64,000 nt of DNA from Desulfobacteraceae bacterium (GTDB lineage Bacteria > Desulfobacterota > Desulfobacteria > Desulfobacterales > RPRI01), in the NCBI GenBank assembly GCA_011391695.1, contig JAABQB010000012.1, positions 1-64,000 on the forward strand, in the 5' to 3' direction. Within the stretch, counting starts at the first letter, position 1. Every line of letters starts with the position of its first letter. Under the pieces are notes generated by a model. It was not told the origin of the DNA. It saw only the letters and a list, made by a program, of their open reading frames with translations, and made no database searches. The position numbers were made by a program, and so were the translations under genes. Below, one piece after another: positions 17,316-25,661 of this stretch.

Positions 17316-17564
17316 TTGTTTATTGACAACTATTTTATATTTTGTAGAAGGTCAATTGTTATGAATAATCTATGCCTGGTGCCAATAAGAATTATTACTG
17401 CCTCTATTATGCGTTATTCTCTTTAGAGAAATGCAGGAGACCACGTTATGTCAGCTGTTCAGTTAAGCTCTGATTACTTCCAACAATCTCCCGATAAGTT
17501 GGTTTCAAAACCGTCCATAATCCAGAAGAGCAGAAATGGTGCAAACATTGCCTTTTTAATCTGG

Positions 17565-17584
17565 ATTCCCGCTTTCGCGGGAAT
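17565..17584. repeat. REP-like palindrome ATTCCCGC/GCGGGAAT
   Basis: A perfect 8-bp stem with a TTTC loop, flanked by GG and GACG. This GGATTCCCGC...GCGGGAATGACG element is a common dispersed palindrome in many proteobacterial genomes. Confidence 0.75.
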
Positions 17585-17793
17585 GACGAAAAGGACAACT
17601 TTTTTCAGGCCAACAAACTGCTTCATATATGTAATGCGCCCGGCAGGACGCATGGGAATTATTGATTATACTGTTAAACTTTTGATATAATAGCAAAATA
17701 TTGCATGGGTTGTCAATGAATTGTTGAATAAAGGCAAGAGGCATGAGACAAAAGGCGTGAGAGCGGAAAAACGAAAGGGAAAAATGGAGAAAA

Positions 17794-17828
17794 GGGGTTC
17801 AAGGATTCAAAGATTCAAAGATTCGAGT
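17794..17828. repeat. TTCAAGG-type word repeat
   Basis: Near-tandem GGTTCAA-GGATTCAA-AGATTCAA-AGATTCGA units with an 8-base period. It is the longest run of this family in the window. Confidence 0.8.
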
Positions 17829-17869
17829 AAGTTTTTTAAGGTCTTGTCCGGGTTAAAGGGATGTCTTCA

Positions 17870-18097
17870 TCACTCTCTTCCTTCCCTAATAATGTCAACT
17901 AGTTCCGGTGTAGTAATTTTCGCTTTAATTGACGGAACATCTAACGGAACATCTAAAGGTGAAGAAGCAATCTTTTCCGGGATCAATGCAAAAGTTCGCC
18001 CGTCTTTTCTTTGAATAAGAACCTTGCCTGTATTTTCAGCCTGATCGAGGACTATGGAGAGTTTTTGCCGGGCTTCTGAATATGTATAAACTTGCAT
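17870..18097 (-). CDS. Phd/YefM-family antitoxin of the second PIN module
   Basis: The 75-residue protein opens with MQVYTYSEARQKLSIVLDQA and KVLIQRKDGRTFALIP, the Phd/YefM fold pattern, and has a short charged C-terminus. It begins 2 bp after the stop of the PIN gene on the same strand. Its ribosome site GGAGG sits in the last codons of that gene, 7 bp before the ATG, so toxin-first order with translational coupling is clear. The antitoxin frame is intact although the toxin frame is broken. Confidence 0.82.
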   Translation of the reverse strand: MQVYTYSEARQKLSIVLDQAENTGKVLIQRKDGRTFALIPEKIASSPLDVPLDVPSIKAKITTPELVDIIREGRE

Positions 18098-18099
18098 TT

Positions 18100-18492
18100 T
18101 TAAACCTCCATGATTGCAACGTTAATTTCTTTGGCAGCCGCCAACAGCCTTCGATCCAATGTCAATAAAGGCGCTTTGTGCCTTAAAGCACAATCCAGAA
18201 AATAAGCATCGTATGCATACATCCTGGTTTGCCTGGATATCTTTAAAGCATTGACAAAATCCGATTCAACATACCGAAGAGGAATATTTACAAATATTCA
18301 AAAGCCTTTTTTGGCTTCGTCAAGTGTCAGCTTGTCCTGTTTAAACATTGCCGAGAAGGCATTACCGACTTCCCACGGGATAGAGCCCGGTACTATGAGC
18401 GTGTTTCCGGTTGTTAATTCAACAACCCTTCTGCGTTCGGGTTCACCAACAATAACAGCAATTAAAGCAGATGTGTCAATAACAATGTCCAT
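18100..18492 (-). pseudogene. VapC-like PIN-domain toxin with in-frame TGA
   Basis: Reading from the ATG at 18492 (ribosome site AGAGGTGG), the frame codes MDIVIDTSALIAVIVGEPE and continues for 64 residues to KKGF, then a TGA at 18298-18300. The same frame then resumes for 65 residues (IFVNIPLRYVESDFVNAL onward) to a TAA at 18100-18102. All expected PIN acidic residues are present across both halves: D5 in DTSAL, Glu in PWEVGNAF, Asp residues in YAYDAYFLDCA and LTLDRRLL. The split lies inside one otherwise intact domain, so this looks like a recent nonsense change. Selenocysteine or a sequencing error are less likely alternatives. Confidence 0.8.
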
Positions 18493-18521
18493 ATCCACCT
18501 CTGTAATATGAATTAATGAAA

Positions 18522-18549
18522 ATTGTATAACAGTATTATTGATTGTCAA
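18522..18549 (-). promoter_or_regulatory. Sigma-70-type promoter of the second PIN module
   Basis: On the minus strand TTGACA (18544-18549) and TACAAT (18522-18527) are separated by 16 bp, 30 bp upstream of the toxin start. Five of six bases fit the -10 and all six the -35. Confidence 0.7.
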
Positions 18550-18554
18550 TTAAT

Positions 18555-18609
18555 AATAAGCAGATCTGTTAATAAGCAGATCCCAATGGCTTGTGTCCCA
18601 ATGGCTTGT
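18555..18609. repeat. Two stacked short direct duplications
   Basis: AATAAGCAGATC occurs at 18555-18566 and 18571-18582. Directly after it, TCCCAATGGCTTGT occurs at 18581-18594 and 18596-18609. Two independent near-tandem duplications with periods of 16 and 15 bp sit side by side between two divergent promoters. Confidence 0.85.
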
Positions 18610-18636
18610 TGACAACCCTTTTATTTTATATATATT
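18609..18636 (+). promoter_or_regulatory. Sigma-70-type promoter upstream of thioredoxin
   Basis: TTGACA at 18609-18614 and TATATT at 18631-18636 with a 16-bp spacer, about 95 bp before the ATG. A GAAAGGAGG ribosome site precedes the gene. Confidence 0.6.
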
Positions 18637-18734
18637 TTAGGCGAGTGGAATTTATTTGCTGTTTGTTAATACTCATTTTTTTGCGCGGAAAATATAGATT
18701 ATATCTCATAGGCAGGTGAGCGAAAGGAGGGCAG

Positions 18735-19193
18735 ATGATCAAAACGAACACGGTAAATATCAGATGTTCGGCCTGCGGGACAAAAAACAGGATCCCGTCG
18801 GACAAATCCGATGTGACAGCGAAATGTGGCAGATGTTCGGCATTGCTTGACACAAGAGATCTTTTCGGTGGAAGACCACTGGTCGTCACGGACAATAATT
18901 TCAGCGAGAAGGTACTGAAATCTCCAATTCCTGTCCTGCTTGACTGCTGGGCGCCATGGTGCGGACCCTGCAGAATGATAGGCCCTGTCATGGATGAGAT
19001 TGCTAAAGAATACTCAGGAAGGATCAGAATATGCAAACTGAATGTTGATGAAAATCCGCTTACTTCAGCAAAATTTAATATCGCCAGCATTCCTACAATG
19101 CTTATCTTTGACAGGGCGGATTTGAAAGAGACGCTTGTAGGAGCCCTTCCGAAACAGCAGATAATCAATAAAATATCGGGGTTCCTTTTATAG
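18735..19193 (+). CDS. trxC: Thioredoxin 2 (TrxC type) with N-terminal zinc ribbon
   Basis: Cytoplasmic disulfide reductase. The 152-residue protein begins with a CXXC...CXXC zinc ribbon (C11, C14, C31, C34), followed by a thioredoxin domain with the active site WCGPC (C76, C79) and the cis-proline region ASIPTMLIF. The ribbon distinguishes TrxC from TrxA; TrxC members are tied to oxidative stress. It lies 8 bp before an uncharacterised gene in the same direction. Confidence 0.93.
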   Translation: MIKTNTVNIRCSACGTKNRIPSDKSDVTAKCGRCSALLDTRDLFGGRPLVVTDNNFSEKVLKSPIPVLLDCWAPWCGPCRMIGPVMDEIAKEYSGRIRICKLNVDENPLTSAKFNIASIPTMLIFDRADLKETLVGALPKQQIINKISGFLL

Positions 19194-19201
19194 GTTTACG
19201 A

Positions 19202-20044
19202 ATGAAAGCCCTGGAAGAAGGATATTTGAAAGTTGCAGGGAAAATAGAAGAGGTGTTTCAAAAAGGCTTTTGCCTTGACAGTAAAGTTTTGCATTACATT
19301 GATTCAACTTTTTCAAACCCTTCGGCAACGGAGATTGAGGAATTATTAACCGGCGAATCTGATTTTGAAAAAGAGACTCTCTTGAAATTGATATTTTCTC
19401 CGGATGAATCAACCCGGATTTTACTTGAAGAGTCTTTTGAAGAGGATAATCCCGGGGAAGAAGAACAGATAAGGGCATATTTTTCCACAAAAAGGATCAG
19501 GACAAAAATAAGATTTCCGGATGAGCGGGGAACACGGGAGATAATCCTGCCTCCCCGGGTTATTGATGAGTTTGTATCGCATCTTAATATATCAAAAAGG
19601 CTCGGGGAAAAACTGACAAAAGCGATCGGCGTCATTTCCTGTGAAAAAAGGAGAGTTTTTACCAAGGTCAAACTTAAGGATGCGGGCAAAGCCTTTTCGG
19701 AAAAAACAGTGGATTTTTTTACACTCTTTTTTGAAAAACTTGGAGAGGAGAAGGATGATTTTAATGAATGTTTCGATCTTGTTCTGGAGGTTCTTTGCGA
19801 AGCAGGAAATGATGCCGATATATACAGCGCCCTTTTATGTAAAAAAGCGGCGTCTTATCAAAGCCTGCTTTGTTCAGAAAGGTTCGAGGAACAGCTTCAA
19901 AAGAACAATATCGAAACACTTCTTATGCAGGGTGTGAGGCCGGTGTCGATCGATAAGGATGCGGTGATGAGAAAAATGGAGATAATAGACAGAATCTGCC
20001 TTGCCGTTTTCGGGAAAACGACATATTATGAGAAATACTTATAG
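19202..20044 (+). CDS. Uncharacterised 280-residue protein
   Basis: No family recognised. The protein is mostly charged and helical, acidic in the first 90 residues (many Glu runs), with no signal peptide or membrane segment. A conserved-looking central segment, KIRFPDERGTREIILPPRVI, near residues 102-121 suggests a short beta element within helices. It may be part of an operon: 8 bp after thioredoxin, and its end precedes the lolA start by 37 bp. Nothing in it indicates an enzyme. Confidence 0.7.
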   Translation: MKALEEGYLKVAGKIEEVFQKGFCLDSKVLHYIDSTFSNPSATEIEELLTGESDFEKETLLKLIFSPDESTRILLEESFEEDNPGEEEQIRAYFSTKRIRTKIRFPDERGTREIILPPRVIDEFVSHLNISKRLGEKLTKAIGVISCEKRRVFTKVKLKDAGKAFSEKTVDFFTLFFEKLGEEKDDFNECFDLVLEVLCEAGNDADIYSALLCKKAASYQSLLCSERFEEQLQKNNIETLLMQGVRPVSIDKDAVMRKMEIIDRICLAVFGKTTYYEKYL

Positions 20045-20081
20045 AGCTACAGCATCGTTAAGCATAATGGAGTTTCAAAAC

Positions 20082-20741
20082 ATGAAATTAAAAACGTTGG
20101 TTTTATGCATTGCAGCCATATTCGGGCAAATCTGTTTCGGCCTTGATGCTAAAGGTGCAGAATCCCCTTTAACGGCTGATGATGTAATTTCAAAGATTGA
20201 AAACAGGTATTCGGTGTCGGGTTTTTCCGCGCGTTTTATCCAGGAATCGACCTTAAAGGCAATGGGAATAACCGACGTTGCAACAGGGAAGATGTTTGTC
20301 AAGCGCCCCGGGATGATGAGATGGGAGTATGAAAAACCGGAGAAACAGATTGTAATAACAGATGGCGACAACCTGTGGATATACAGACCCGGCGATAACC
20401 AGGTCATGGTTGGAAAGGCTCCTGAATTTTTCGGGGCGGGCAAAGGAGCAACCTTTTTGTCGGATATCAGGATAATCAGGCGCAATTTTTCTGTTTCGAT
20501 AGCAAATGATAAAGATGGTTATTTTATTTTAGACCTTCTGCCCAAGGAGAAAAAAGCTGATGTAGCAAAGATTTATATATCCATTTCGAAAAAAAATTAT
20601 GAAATATCAAGAATCGGAATCAACAATTCATACGGCGATGAAACTGTGATAGATCTTTTTGATTCGCAGTTTGTAACCAGCCCTGATTCTGCCTTCAGCT
20701 TTACTATACCTAAGGGGGCTGAGGTCATAAAAATAGACTAG
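20082..20741 (+). CDS. lolA: Outer-membrane lipoprotein carrier LolA
   Basis: Periplasmic chaperone that carries lipoproteins from LolCDE to the outer membrane. With the ATG at 20082 the protein is 219 residues with a signal peptide (about 1-24, ending FGLDAKGAE). The mature part has the LolA pattern: ISKIENRYSVSGFSARFIQ, KRPGMMRWEYEKPEKQIVI and DGDNLWIYRPGDNQV. Earlier in-frame starts exist inside the preceding gene. GGAG 9 bp upstream and the signal peptide support this start. LolB is not seen here, as is usual for deltaproteobacterial groups. Confidence 0.87.
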   Translation: MKLKTLVLCIAAIFGQICFGLDAKGAESPLTADDVISKIENRYSVSGFSARFIQESTLKAMGITDVATGKMFVKRPGMMRWEYEKPEKQIVITDGDNLWIYRPGDNQVMVGKAPEFFGAGKGATFLSDIRIIRRNFSVSIANDKDGYFILDLLPKEKKADVAKIYISISKKNYEISRIGINNSYGDETVIDLFDSQFVTSPDSAFSFTIPKGAEVIKID

Positions 20742-20758
20742 TAATCGGAGATATCTGT

Positions 20759-21658
20759 ATGAAGGACAAAATAAGAAGCCTTTTAAAGGAAAGACAAGCT
20801 ATCCTGCTTGCTCATAATTATCAGCCTCCTGAGATACAGGATGTGGCTGATCTTTGCGGGGATTCCCTTGAATTGAGCATAAAGGCGTCCCAGACCGATG
20901 CCGACGTCATAGTCTTTTGCGGGGTTCATTTCATGGCAGAGACGGCTTCTATCATGTCTCCCGAAAAAACTGTTCTGCTTCCGCGCATGGATGCGGGATG
21001 CCCGATGGCCGACATGGTTACGCCTGAAGCTCTTTCAAGGAAACTGAAGCAGCTGCCGCCAATGCCTGTTGTTACATATGTGAATTCAACCGCAGCGGTA
21101 AAGGCGCTTTCAACCATATGCTGCACATCGGCAAATGTGGTCAGGGTGGTGAACAGTCTCGATGCTGACGAGGTTCTGATGGTTCCTGACAAGAACCTTG
21201 CAAAATATGCGGCATTGCATACGAAAAAGAGACTCCATTTCTGGGACGGCTACTGCCCTGTTCATGACATGCTTACTCCGGAAACAGTTCTTCTGGCGAA
21301 AGAGAAGTATCCGAATGCAGTTTTCATGGCACATCCCGAATGCCGGCCTGAAGTCCTTGAATTGGCAGACGTTGTTTTAAGCACTTCCGGAATGATCAGG
21401 TATGCCGGCGAATCTGAAAGCAAGTCCTTTATTGTGGGAACGGAGACCGGAATACTTCATCCAATGAAAAAAACCAATCCGGCCAAGACATTCTATCCCG
21501 TTTCGCCGGATATGGAGTGCAGTGACATGAAAAAGATAAGTCTTGAGGATGTATTAAGAAGCCTTGAGAATATGGAGGGGGAGGTAAAAGTACCTGAGAA
21601 TATAAGGCTGCCGGCAAAAGAAGCTGTCCGGAAGATGATAGCTCTTTCGCTTAAATAA
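20759..21658 (+). CDS. nadA: Quinolinate synthase A
   Basis: [4Fe-4S] enzyme that condenses iminoaspartate with dihydroxyacetone phosphate to quinolinate in NAD synthesis. The 299-residue length is that of the compact type. The three cluster cysteines are visible: C81 (AGCPMADM), C166 (GYCPVH) and C254 (MECSDMKK). The N-terminal LLAHNYQPPEIQDVAD motif is also typical. It begins 17 bp after lolA. nadB and nadC are not in the window. Confidence 0.96.
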   Translation: MKDKIRSLLKERQAILLAHNYQPPEIQDVADLCGDSLELSIKASQTDADVIVFCGVHFMAETASIMSPEKTVLLPRMDAGCPMADMVTPEALSRKLKQLPPMPVVTYVNSTAAVKALSTICCTSANVVRVVNSLDADEVLMVPDKNLAKYAALHTKKRLHFWDGYCPVHDMLTPETVLLAKEKYPNAVFMAHPECRPEVLELADVVLSTSGMIRYAGESESKSFIVGTETGILHPMKKTNPAKTFYPVSPDMECSDMKKISLEDVLRSLENMEGEVKVPENIRLPAKEAVRKMIALSLK

Positions 21659-21759
21659 GTTGCAATAGGCAATAATTATTCCGGACTTCGAAGTAGAATG
21701 TTCTAATGTCGTTGTTCGTGTCTAAATGCTGACTTCACGGCAACGTCAACCTGTTTCTG

Positions 21760-22500
21760 TTATCCTGCCAGATCTTCCGGAATATCGGCATTTGTGTAAA
21801 CTTTCTGAACATCGTCGCAGTCTTCAAGTGTTTCCATTAGCTTGACCATTTTTTCCGCGTCTTTTCCTGCCAGATTTGTAGTTGTCTGGGGCAGCATGGT
21901 TATCTCAGACTCCTGGCAGGGTACGGATGCTTTATCGAGGGCTGTTTTTACAGATTCAAAATCATTTGTACCGGTGATTATTTCAAAACTTCCGTTGTCT
22001 TCCCTGACATCTTCAGCTCCGGATTCAAGGGCAATTTCCATCAGGGTTTCTTCATTTGCATGCTCTTTTGATACGGTTATATATCCTTTTTTGCTGAACA
22101 TCCAGGCCACGCATCCGTTTTCGCCCAAATTCCCGCCGCTTTTGCTGAATATATGACGGATATCAGCAACCGTCCTGTTTTTGTTATCCGTCAGAGATTC
22201 GACAAGTACCGCGGCGCCCCCGGGGCCGTAACCTTCGTAAGTGATCTCTTCGTAGCTGACACCTTCAAGCTCGCCGGTCCCTTTTTTTATGGCTCTTTCA
22301 ATATTATCTTTCGGCATGTTCTCGGCCTTTGCTGCAAGCACCGCCACCCTTAGTCTCGGGTTTGAAGCAGGATCGCCTCCGCCTCCCATGCGGGCCGCAA
22401 CCGTAATTTCCTTTATGAGCTTTGTAAATATCTTGCCGCGCCTTGCATCTGCCGCGCCTTTTTTATGTTTTATGGAAGACCACTTGCTGTGACCTGACAT
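21760..22500 (-). CDS. yebC: YebC/PmpR family protein
   Basis: Cytoplasmic DNA-binding and ribosome-associated family; recent work links YebC to relief of stalling at proline stretches, older work to transcription. The 246 residues start with the hallmark [23 protein letters not shown] and continue with [16 protein letters not shown] and [16 protein letters not shown]. It is convergent with nadA and lies upstream of rlmE on the same strand only by position (rlmE is transcribed first). Confidence 0.95.
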   Translation of the reverse strand: MSGHSKWSSIKHKKGAADARRGKIFTKLIKEITVAARMGGGGDPASNPRLRVAVLAAKAENMPKDNIERAIKKGTGELEGVSYEEITYEGYGPGGAAVLVESLTDNKNRTVADIRHIFSKSGGNLGENGCVAWMFSKKGYITVSKEHANEETLMEIALESGAEDVREDNGSFEIITGTNDFESVKTALDKASVPCQESEITMLPQTTTNLAGKDAEKMVKLMETLEDCDDVQKVYTNADIPEDLAG

Positions 22501-22542
22501 GCCGACCTCCTGGTGCCTTTGTAAGATATAATATTTCCCCTG

Positions 22543-23163
22543 TCACTGGAATCCTCGAATCCTTGACCCCTTGAATCCTAATCCGATTATGTAAATCTCT
22601 TTGCTGGCCTTGCGACTGCTTTGCGGTTTAAATACTTTGTGAGTGTTATATGCAGCCTTAACCGTTTCTGAAAATTTTTTAAAATCATTCCCCTGGAATA
22701 TTTTGCATAAAAAGGAGCCTCCGGGCGCAAGTACTTTGTCTGCAATATTAAATGCCGCCATGCATAAATCATATGATCTGGCTGAATCGACAGACTTGCT
22801 TCCTGTTGTCGCCGGAGCCATATCGCTCATTACGACATTAAAATCATTTCCTATTGAGCAAAGCAGTGCCTCGTCAATGGACAGAATATCGCATATATAA
22901 ATCCTGGCATTTTCAGGGATATTAACAGTGACCGGTTTTATATCCAATCCGACAACAGATCCCTTTTCTCCTGCCAGGGCCGATGCATAAAGGATCCATG
23001 AACCGGGGGAGCATCCCAGATCGAGAACCCTGTCCCCCTTTTTTATAATTTTATTGCGGCTTTGAATCTCCTGCAGTTTGTACACTGATCTTGCAGGATA
23101 ATTATCTTTTTTAGCCTGGCGGGAATAATGATCTTCCCACTTGTTCGGAGATGGAGGTTTCAT
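22543..23163 (-). CDS. rlmE: 23S rRNA (uridine-2'-O) methyltransferase RlmE/FtsJ
   Basis: Methylates U2552 in the ribosomal A-loop. The SAM motif DLGCSPGSW, the catalytic Asp in VMSDMAP and Lys in FLCKIFQG are present. The ATG at 23163 gives an N-terminus MKPPSPNKWEDHYSRQAKKD that lines up with known RlmE proteins. The frame is open up to 23214, next to a repeat. The last residues (GFKGSRIRGFQ) are encoded by the TTCAAGG-type repeat at 22548-22580, so that repeat appears to have replaced the native stop region. Confidence 0.92.
   Translation of the reverse strand: MKPPSPNKWEDHYSRQAKKDNYPARSVYKLQEIQSRNKIIKKGDRVLDLGCSPGSWILYASALAGEKGSVVGLDIKPVTVNIPENARIYICDILSIDEALLCSIGNDFNVVMSDMAPATTGSKSVDSARSYDLCMAAFNIADKVLAPGGSFLCKIFQGNDFKKFSETVKAAYNTHKVFKPQSSRKASKEIYIIGLGFKGSRIRGFQ
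22548..22580. repeat. TTCAAGG-type word repeat inside the rlmE 3' end
   Basis: GGAATCCTCGAATCCTTGAC followed by CCCTTGAATCC on the plus strand, i.e. GGATTCAAGG-GGTCAAGG-ATTCGAGG-ATTCC on the rlmE strand. It supplies the final codons of rlmE. Confidence 0.8.
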
Positions 23164-23214
23164 ATACTCAAGCACTTTCCAAGTCAAGAAAGATGACGGC
23201 TTTGTAAAAGACAT

Positions 23215-23302
23215 TTTTCACACGAAGACACAAAGACACCAAGAATTGATTATATGAAACATTTAGTTTCTTCTTCGTGTTCTTAGTGATCTTTGTGTGA
23301 AC
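23215..23302. repeat. Inverted pair of CTTTGTGT-type repeats
   Basis: The left arm TTCACACGAAGACACAAAGA (from 23217) and the right arm ending GTGATCTTTGTGTGAA (to 23301) are imperfect inverted copies that could pair over about 30 bp with an AT-rich loop. The pair fills the gap between radA and rlmE. A single copy is at 13281. Confidence 0.75.
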
Positions 23303-23338
23303 AAGATTCTTTGCTAAATCATCAAGAATGAAGAGCTT

Positions 23339-24703
23339 TTAAAACAGCAGTTCCATTGCTTCCGAAATGTTTTTTATTCCGGCAAGCTCGATTTTCCCGA
23401 TTCCTGCCATGCGTTTCAGGTTGCTGTCCGGTAGAAGGCATTTTTTAAACCCCATCTTCTGAATTTCTGAAACTCTTGTTTCAACATGACTTATGGCTCT
23501 TACCTCGCCGGTCAGGCCAACTTCACCCAGAACAACCGTACCCTCTGCCAAAGGGCGGTCCAGAAAACTTGATGCGATGGCTGCTATGATTCCCATATCT
23601 GCTGCAGGCTCGTATATTTTAACACCTCCTGCGACGTTCATAAAAATATCGTAGCCCATGAGATGCATTCCAAGTTTTTTTTCCATAACGGCGACCAGAA
23701 GGGCCACCCTGTTATTATCGAGCCCCAGGATTGTTCTGCGTGGAGTTCCGAAATTTGTGCTGCTTGCAAGGGCCTGGAGCTCAACAAGAATCGGCCTCGT
23801 GCCTTCCATGCTGGCTGATACGACAGAGCCGGGTGAACCAAGGGGTCTTTCTGAAAGGAAAGCAGCAGACGGATTGGCAACTTCATCGAGACCTTTTTCT
23901 TTCATTTCAAAGACCCCAATTTCATTCGTTGAGCCGAATCTGTTTTTCACGGACCTCAATATTCTGTAAACATGATTCCTGTCCCCTTCAAAATATAAAA
24001 CCGTGTCAACCATATGCTCAAGAAGTCTGGGGCCTGCAATTGCTCCGTCTTTGGTAACATGTCCAACCAGAAACGTTGGAATATTCGATTTTTTTGCATT
24101 AAGCATTAGCTTCATGGCCGATTCCCGAACCTGGCTGACGCTTCCCGGCGCTGAAGAAAGATCGGGACAGAACATTGTCTGAATCGAATCTATTACAAGA
24201 ACATCGGGCCTGGCTGAACCGACCATGGACAATATGGCTTCAACATCAATTTCTGAAACAACAAGAATTGAGCACGATTCTGAAGAAAGTCTTCTGCTTC
24301 TTATTTTTATCTGTTTGACCGATTCCTCGCCGGAAACATACAGAACTTTCAGTCCTGCCTTCGACATTCCGGAAAGGGCCTGGAGCATGAGGGTCGATTT
24401 CCCTATTCCCGGATCACCTCCTAAAAGAATCATTGTTCCGGGGACAAGCCCTCCTCCAAGGACACGGTCGAATTCGCCGATTCCTGTTGAAACGCGCTCC
24501 TCGCCGTCAAACTCAATATCATCGATGGATACCGGCTCTCTCCGGGCCGACAGGAGGCCTTCTATGGAAGCGGCGGGTTTTGTGTTCAGGTATTCCTCGA
24601 CAAAGGTCTGCCACTGACCGCAGTCAGGGCATTTACCGAGCCATTTTGGAGCCTGGTATCCGCAGGACTGGCAGCAATAGATGGTTTTTGTGTTTTTTTT
24701 CAA
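23339..24703 (-). CDS. radA: DNA repair protein RadA/Sms
   Basis: RecA-like helicase for recombination intermediates. The 454-residue protein has the N-terminal zinc finger (CQSCG...CPDCG, residues about 11-31), Walker A GDPGIGKST near 95, the RadA-specific KNRFG motif and a C-terminal Lon-like domain (GEVGLTGEVR). It is transcribed toward rlmE and yebC. The unrelated PHP gene is divergent. Confidence 0.96.
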   Translation of the reverse strand: MKKNTKTIYCCQSCGYQAPKWLGKCPDCGQWQTFVEEYLNTKPAASIEGLLSARREPVSIDDIEFDGEERVSTGIGEFDRVLGGGLVPGTMILLGGDPGIGKSTLMLQALSGMSKAGLKVLYVSGEESVKQIKIRSRRLSSESCSILVVSEIDVEAILSMVGSARPDVLVIDSIQTMFCPDLSSAPGSVSQVRESAMKLMLNAKKSNIPTFLVGHVTKDGAIAGPRLLEHMVDTVLYFEGDRNHVYRILRSVKNRFGSTNEIGVFEMKEKGLDEVANPSAAFLSERPLGSPGSVVSASMEGTRPILVELQALASSTNFGTPRRTILGLDNNRVALLVAVMEKKLGMHLMGYDIFMNVAGGVKIYEPAADMGIIAAIASSFLDRPLAEGTVVLGEVGLTGEVRAISHVETRVSEIQKMGFKKCLLPDSNLKRMAGIGKIELAGIKNISEAMELLF

Positions 24704-24728
24704 TCTTGATAATCCTGTCTAAAAACCC
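24700..24728. repeat. GACAGGAT-type word repeat
   Basis: Read on the minus strand it is TTTTTAGACAGGATTATCAA, matching the repeat at 51642-51672. It covers the radA start region. Confidence 0.55.
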
Positions 24729-24801
24729 CGGCCGTCATTATTATTTGACAACATAGCATACAACATGTCTATTATACCAGACATTATACGGGGCGATATC
24801 C

Positions 24802-25641
24802 ATGAATAAGGAAAAAACAAATATTTCTTTTCCGGTAGATTATCATATTCATACCATCCTTTGCAATCACGCCGGAAGCAGCATGGAAGCTTATATAAAA
24901 AAAGCTGTTTCAATGGGATTTCAGGAAATATGCTTTCTCGACCATTTGACTTTGGGCGAGCCGGGAAACAGGTTTTCAATGACCCCTGAAGAAGTGCCTC
25001 TTTATTTTAATGCGGTTCAGATGCTTAAAAGGCGCTATGTAGGGGTTATAAATATTAAGGTGGGCCTTGAGATTGATTTTAATCCTTTTTATGTTGACCT
25101 GTTGCAAAAAATTACAGAGTCGTATGCATTTGATGTCATTGGCAGTTCTCTTCATTTTCCCGGATGGATAGATGTAGTCAGCCGCAAATCCGAGTGGAGC
25201 AGGGGTGAAAAAGATTCCGACTATATTTATGGTATTTACATTGAATCTCTTGATAAAATGCTCGATCAAAGCTATTTTGATATAGTGTGTCACATTGATC
25301 TTGTAAAAAAGTTCGGAGGAAATCCTTCACGAAGCTTTGAAAATGATTTTGATTGTATTATAGAAAAAATTGGCAGAAAAAAGCTTGCTGTTGAAGTTAA
25401 CACAAGCGGATACATCCACCCTGCAAAAGAGGCGTACCCTTCTTTTGATATTTTAACAAAATGCTGCAAATCTGGTGTTGAAATAACGATAGGTTCAGAT
25501 GCGCATGATCCGGAAAGCATAGGGCAGCACTATGATAAGGTGTTGCCGCTGATTCTTCAGGCAGGGTATAAACAAATATCTGTGTTTACACAGAGAAAAC
25601 GGTCAGGAATTCCCCTGCCTGCAGGTTGTAGAAATTTATAG
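24802..25641 (+). CDS. PHP-domain histidinol-phosphatase-like protein
   Basis: Metal-dependent phosphoesterase of the PHP family, closest in pattern to HisJ-type histidinol phosphatases (279 residues). Metal-binding motifs: DYHIHTILCNHA near residue 14, the FLDHLTLG segment, VGLEIDFNP, GSSLHF, CHIDLVKKFG, and the C-terminal TIGSDAHDPESIG. No other his genes are near, so a different phosphate ester is possible. Confidence 0.8.
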   Translation: MNKEKTNISFPVDYHIHTILCNHAGSSMEAYIKKAVSMGFQEICFLDHLTLGEPGNRFSMTPEEVPLYFNAVQMLKRRYVGVINIKVGLEIDFNPFYVDLLQKITESYAFDVIGSSLHFPGWIDVVSRKSEWSRGEKDSDYIYGIYIESLDKMLDQSYFDIVCHIDLVKKFGGNPSRSFENDFDCIIEKIGRKKLAVEVNTSGYIHPAKEAYPSFDILTKCCKSGVEITIGSDAHDPESIGQHYDKVLPLILQAGYKQISVFTQRKRSGIPLPAGCRNL

Positions 25642-25661
25642 CCGAAAAGGATAATTCTATC

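Larger units (their letters stand above)
17268..17869. other. 602-bp intergenic region with several repeats and no convincing gene
   Basis: An 80-codon frame at 17448-17690 reads directly through a palindromic repeat (its WIPAFAGMT is the usual translation of that repeat) and has no domain, so it is not called. The region contains two perfect inverted repeats, an AT-rich stretch and a TTCAAGG-type string, listed separately. It separates two toxin-antitoxin modules facing each other. Confidence 0.7.

Noticed and set aside
17448-17690. 80-codon frame after the first PIN module
   Set aside because: Reads through a REP-like palindrome (WIPAFAGMT) and has no family features.
18298-18300. Selenocysteine reading of the TGA in the PIN gene
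   Set aside because: PIN toxins are not known selenoproteins, the position is not a conserved Cys, and no convincing SECIS stem follows.
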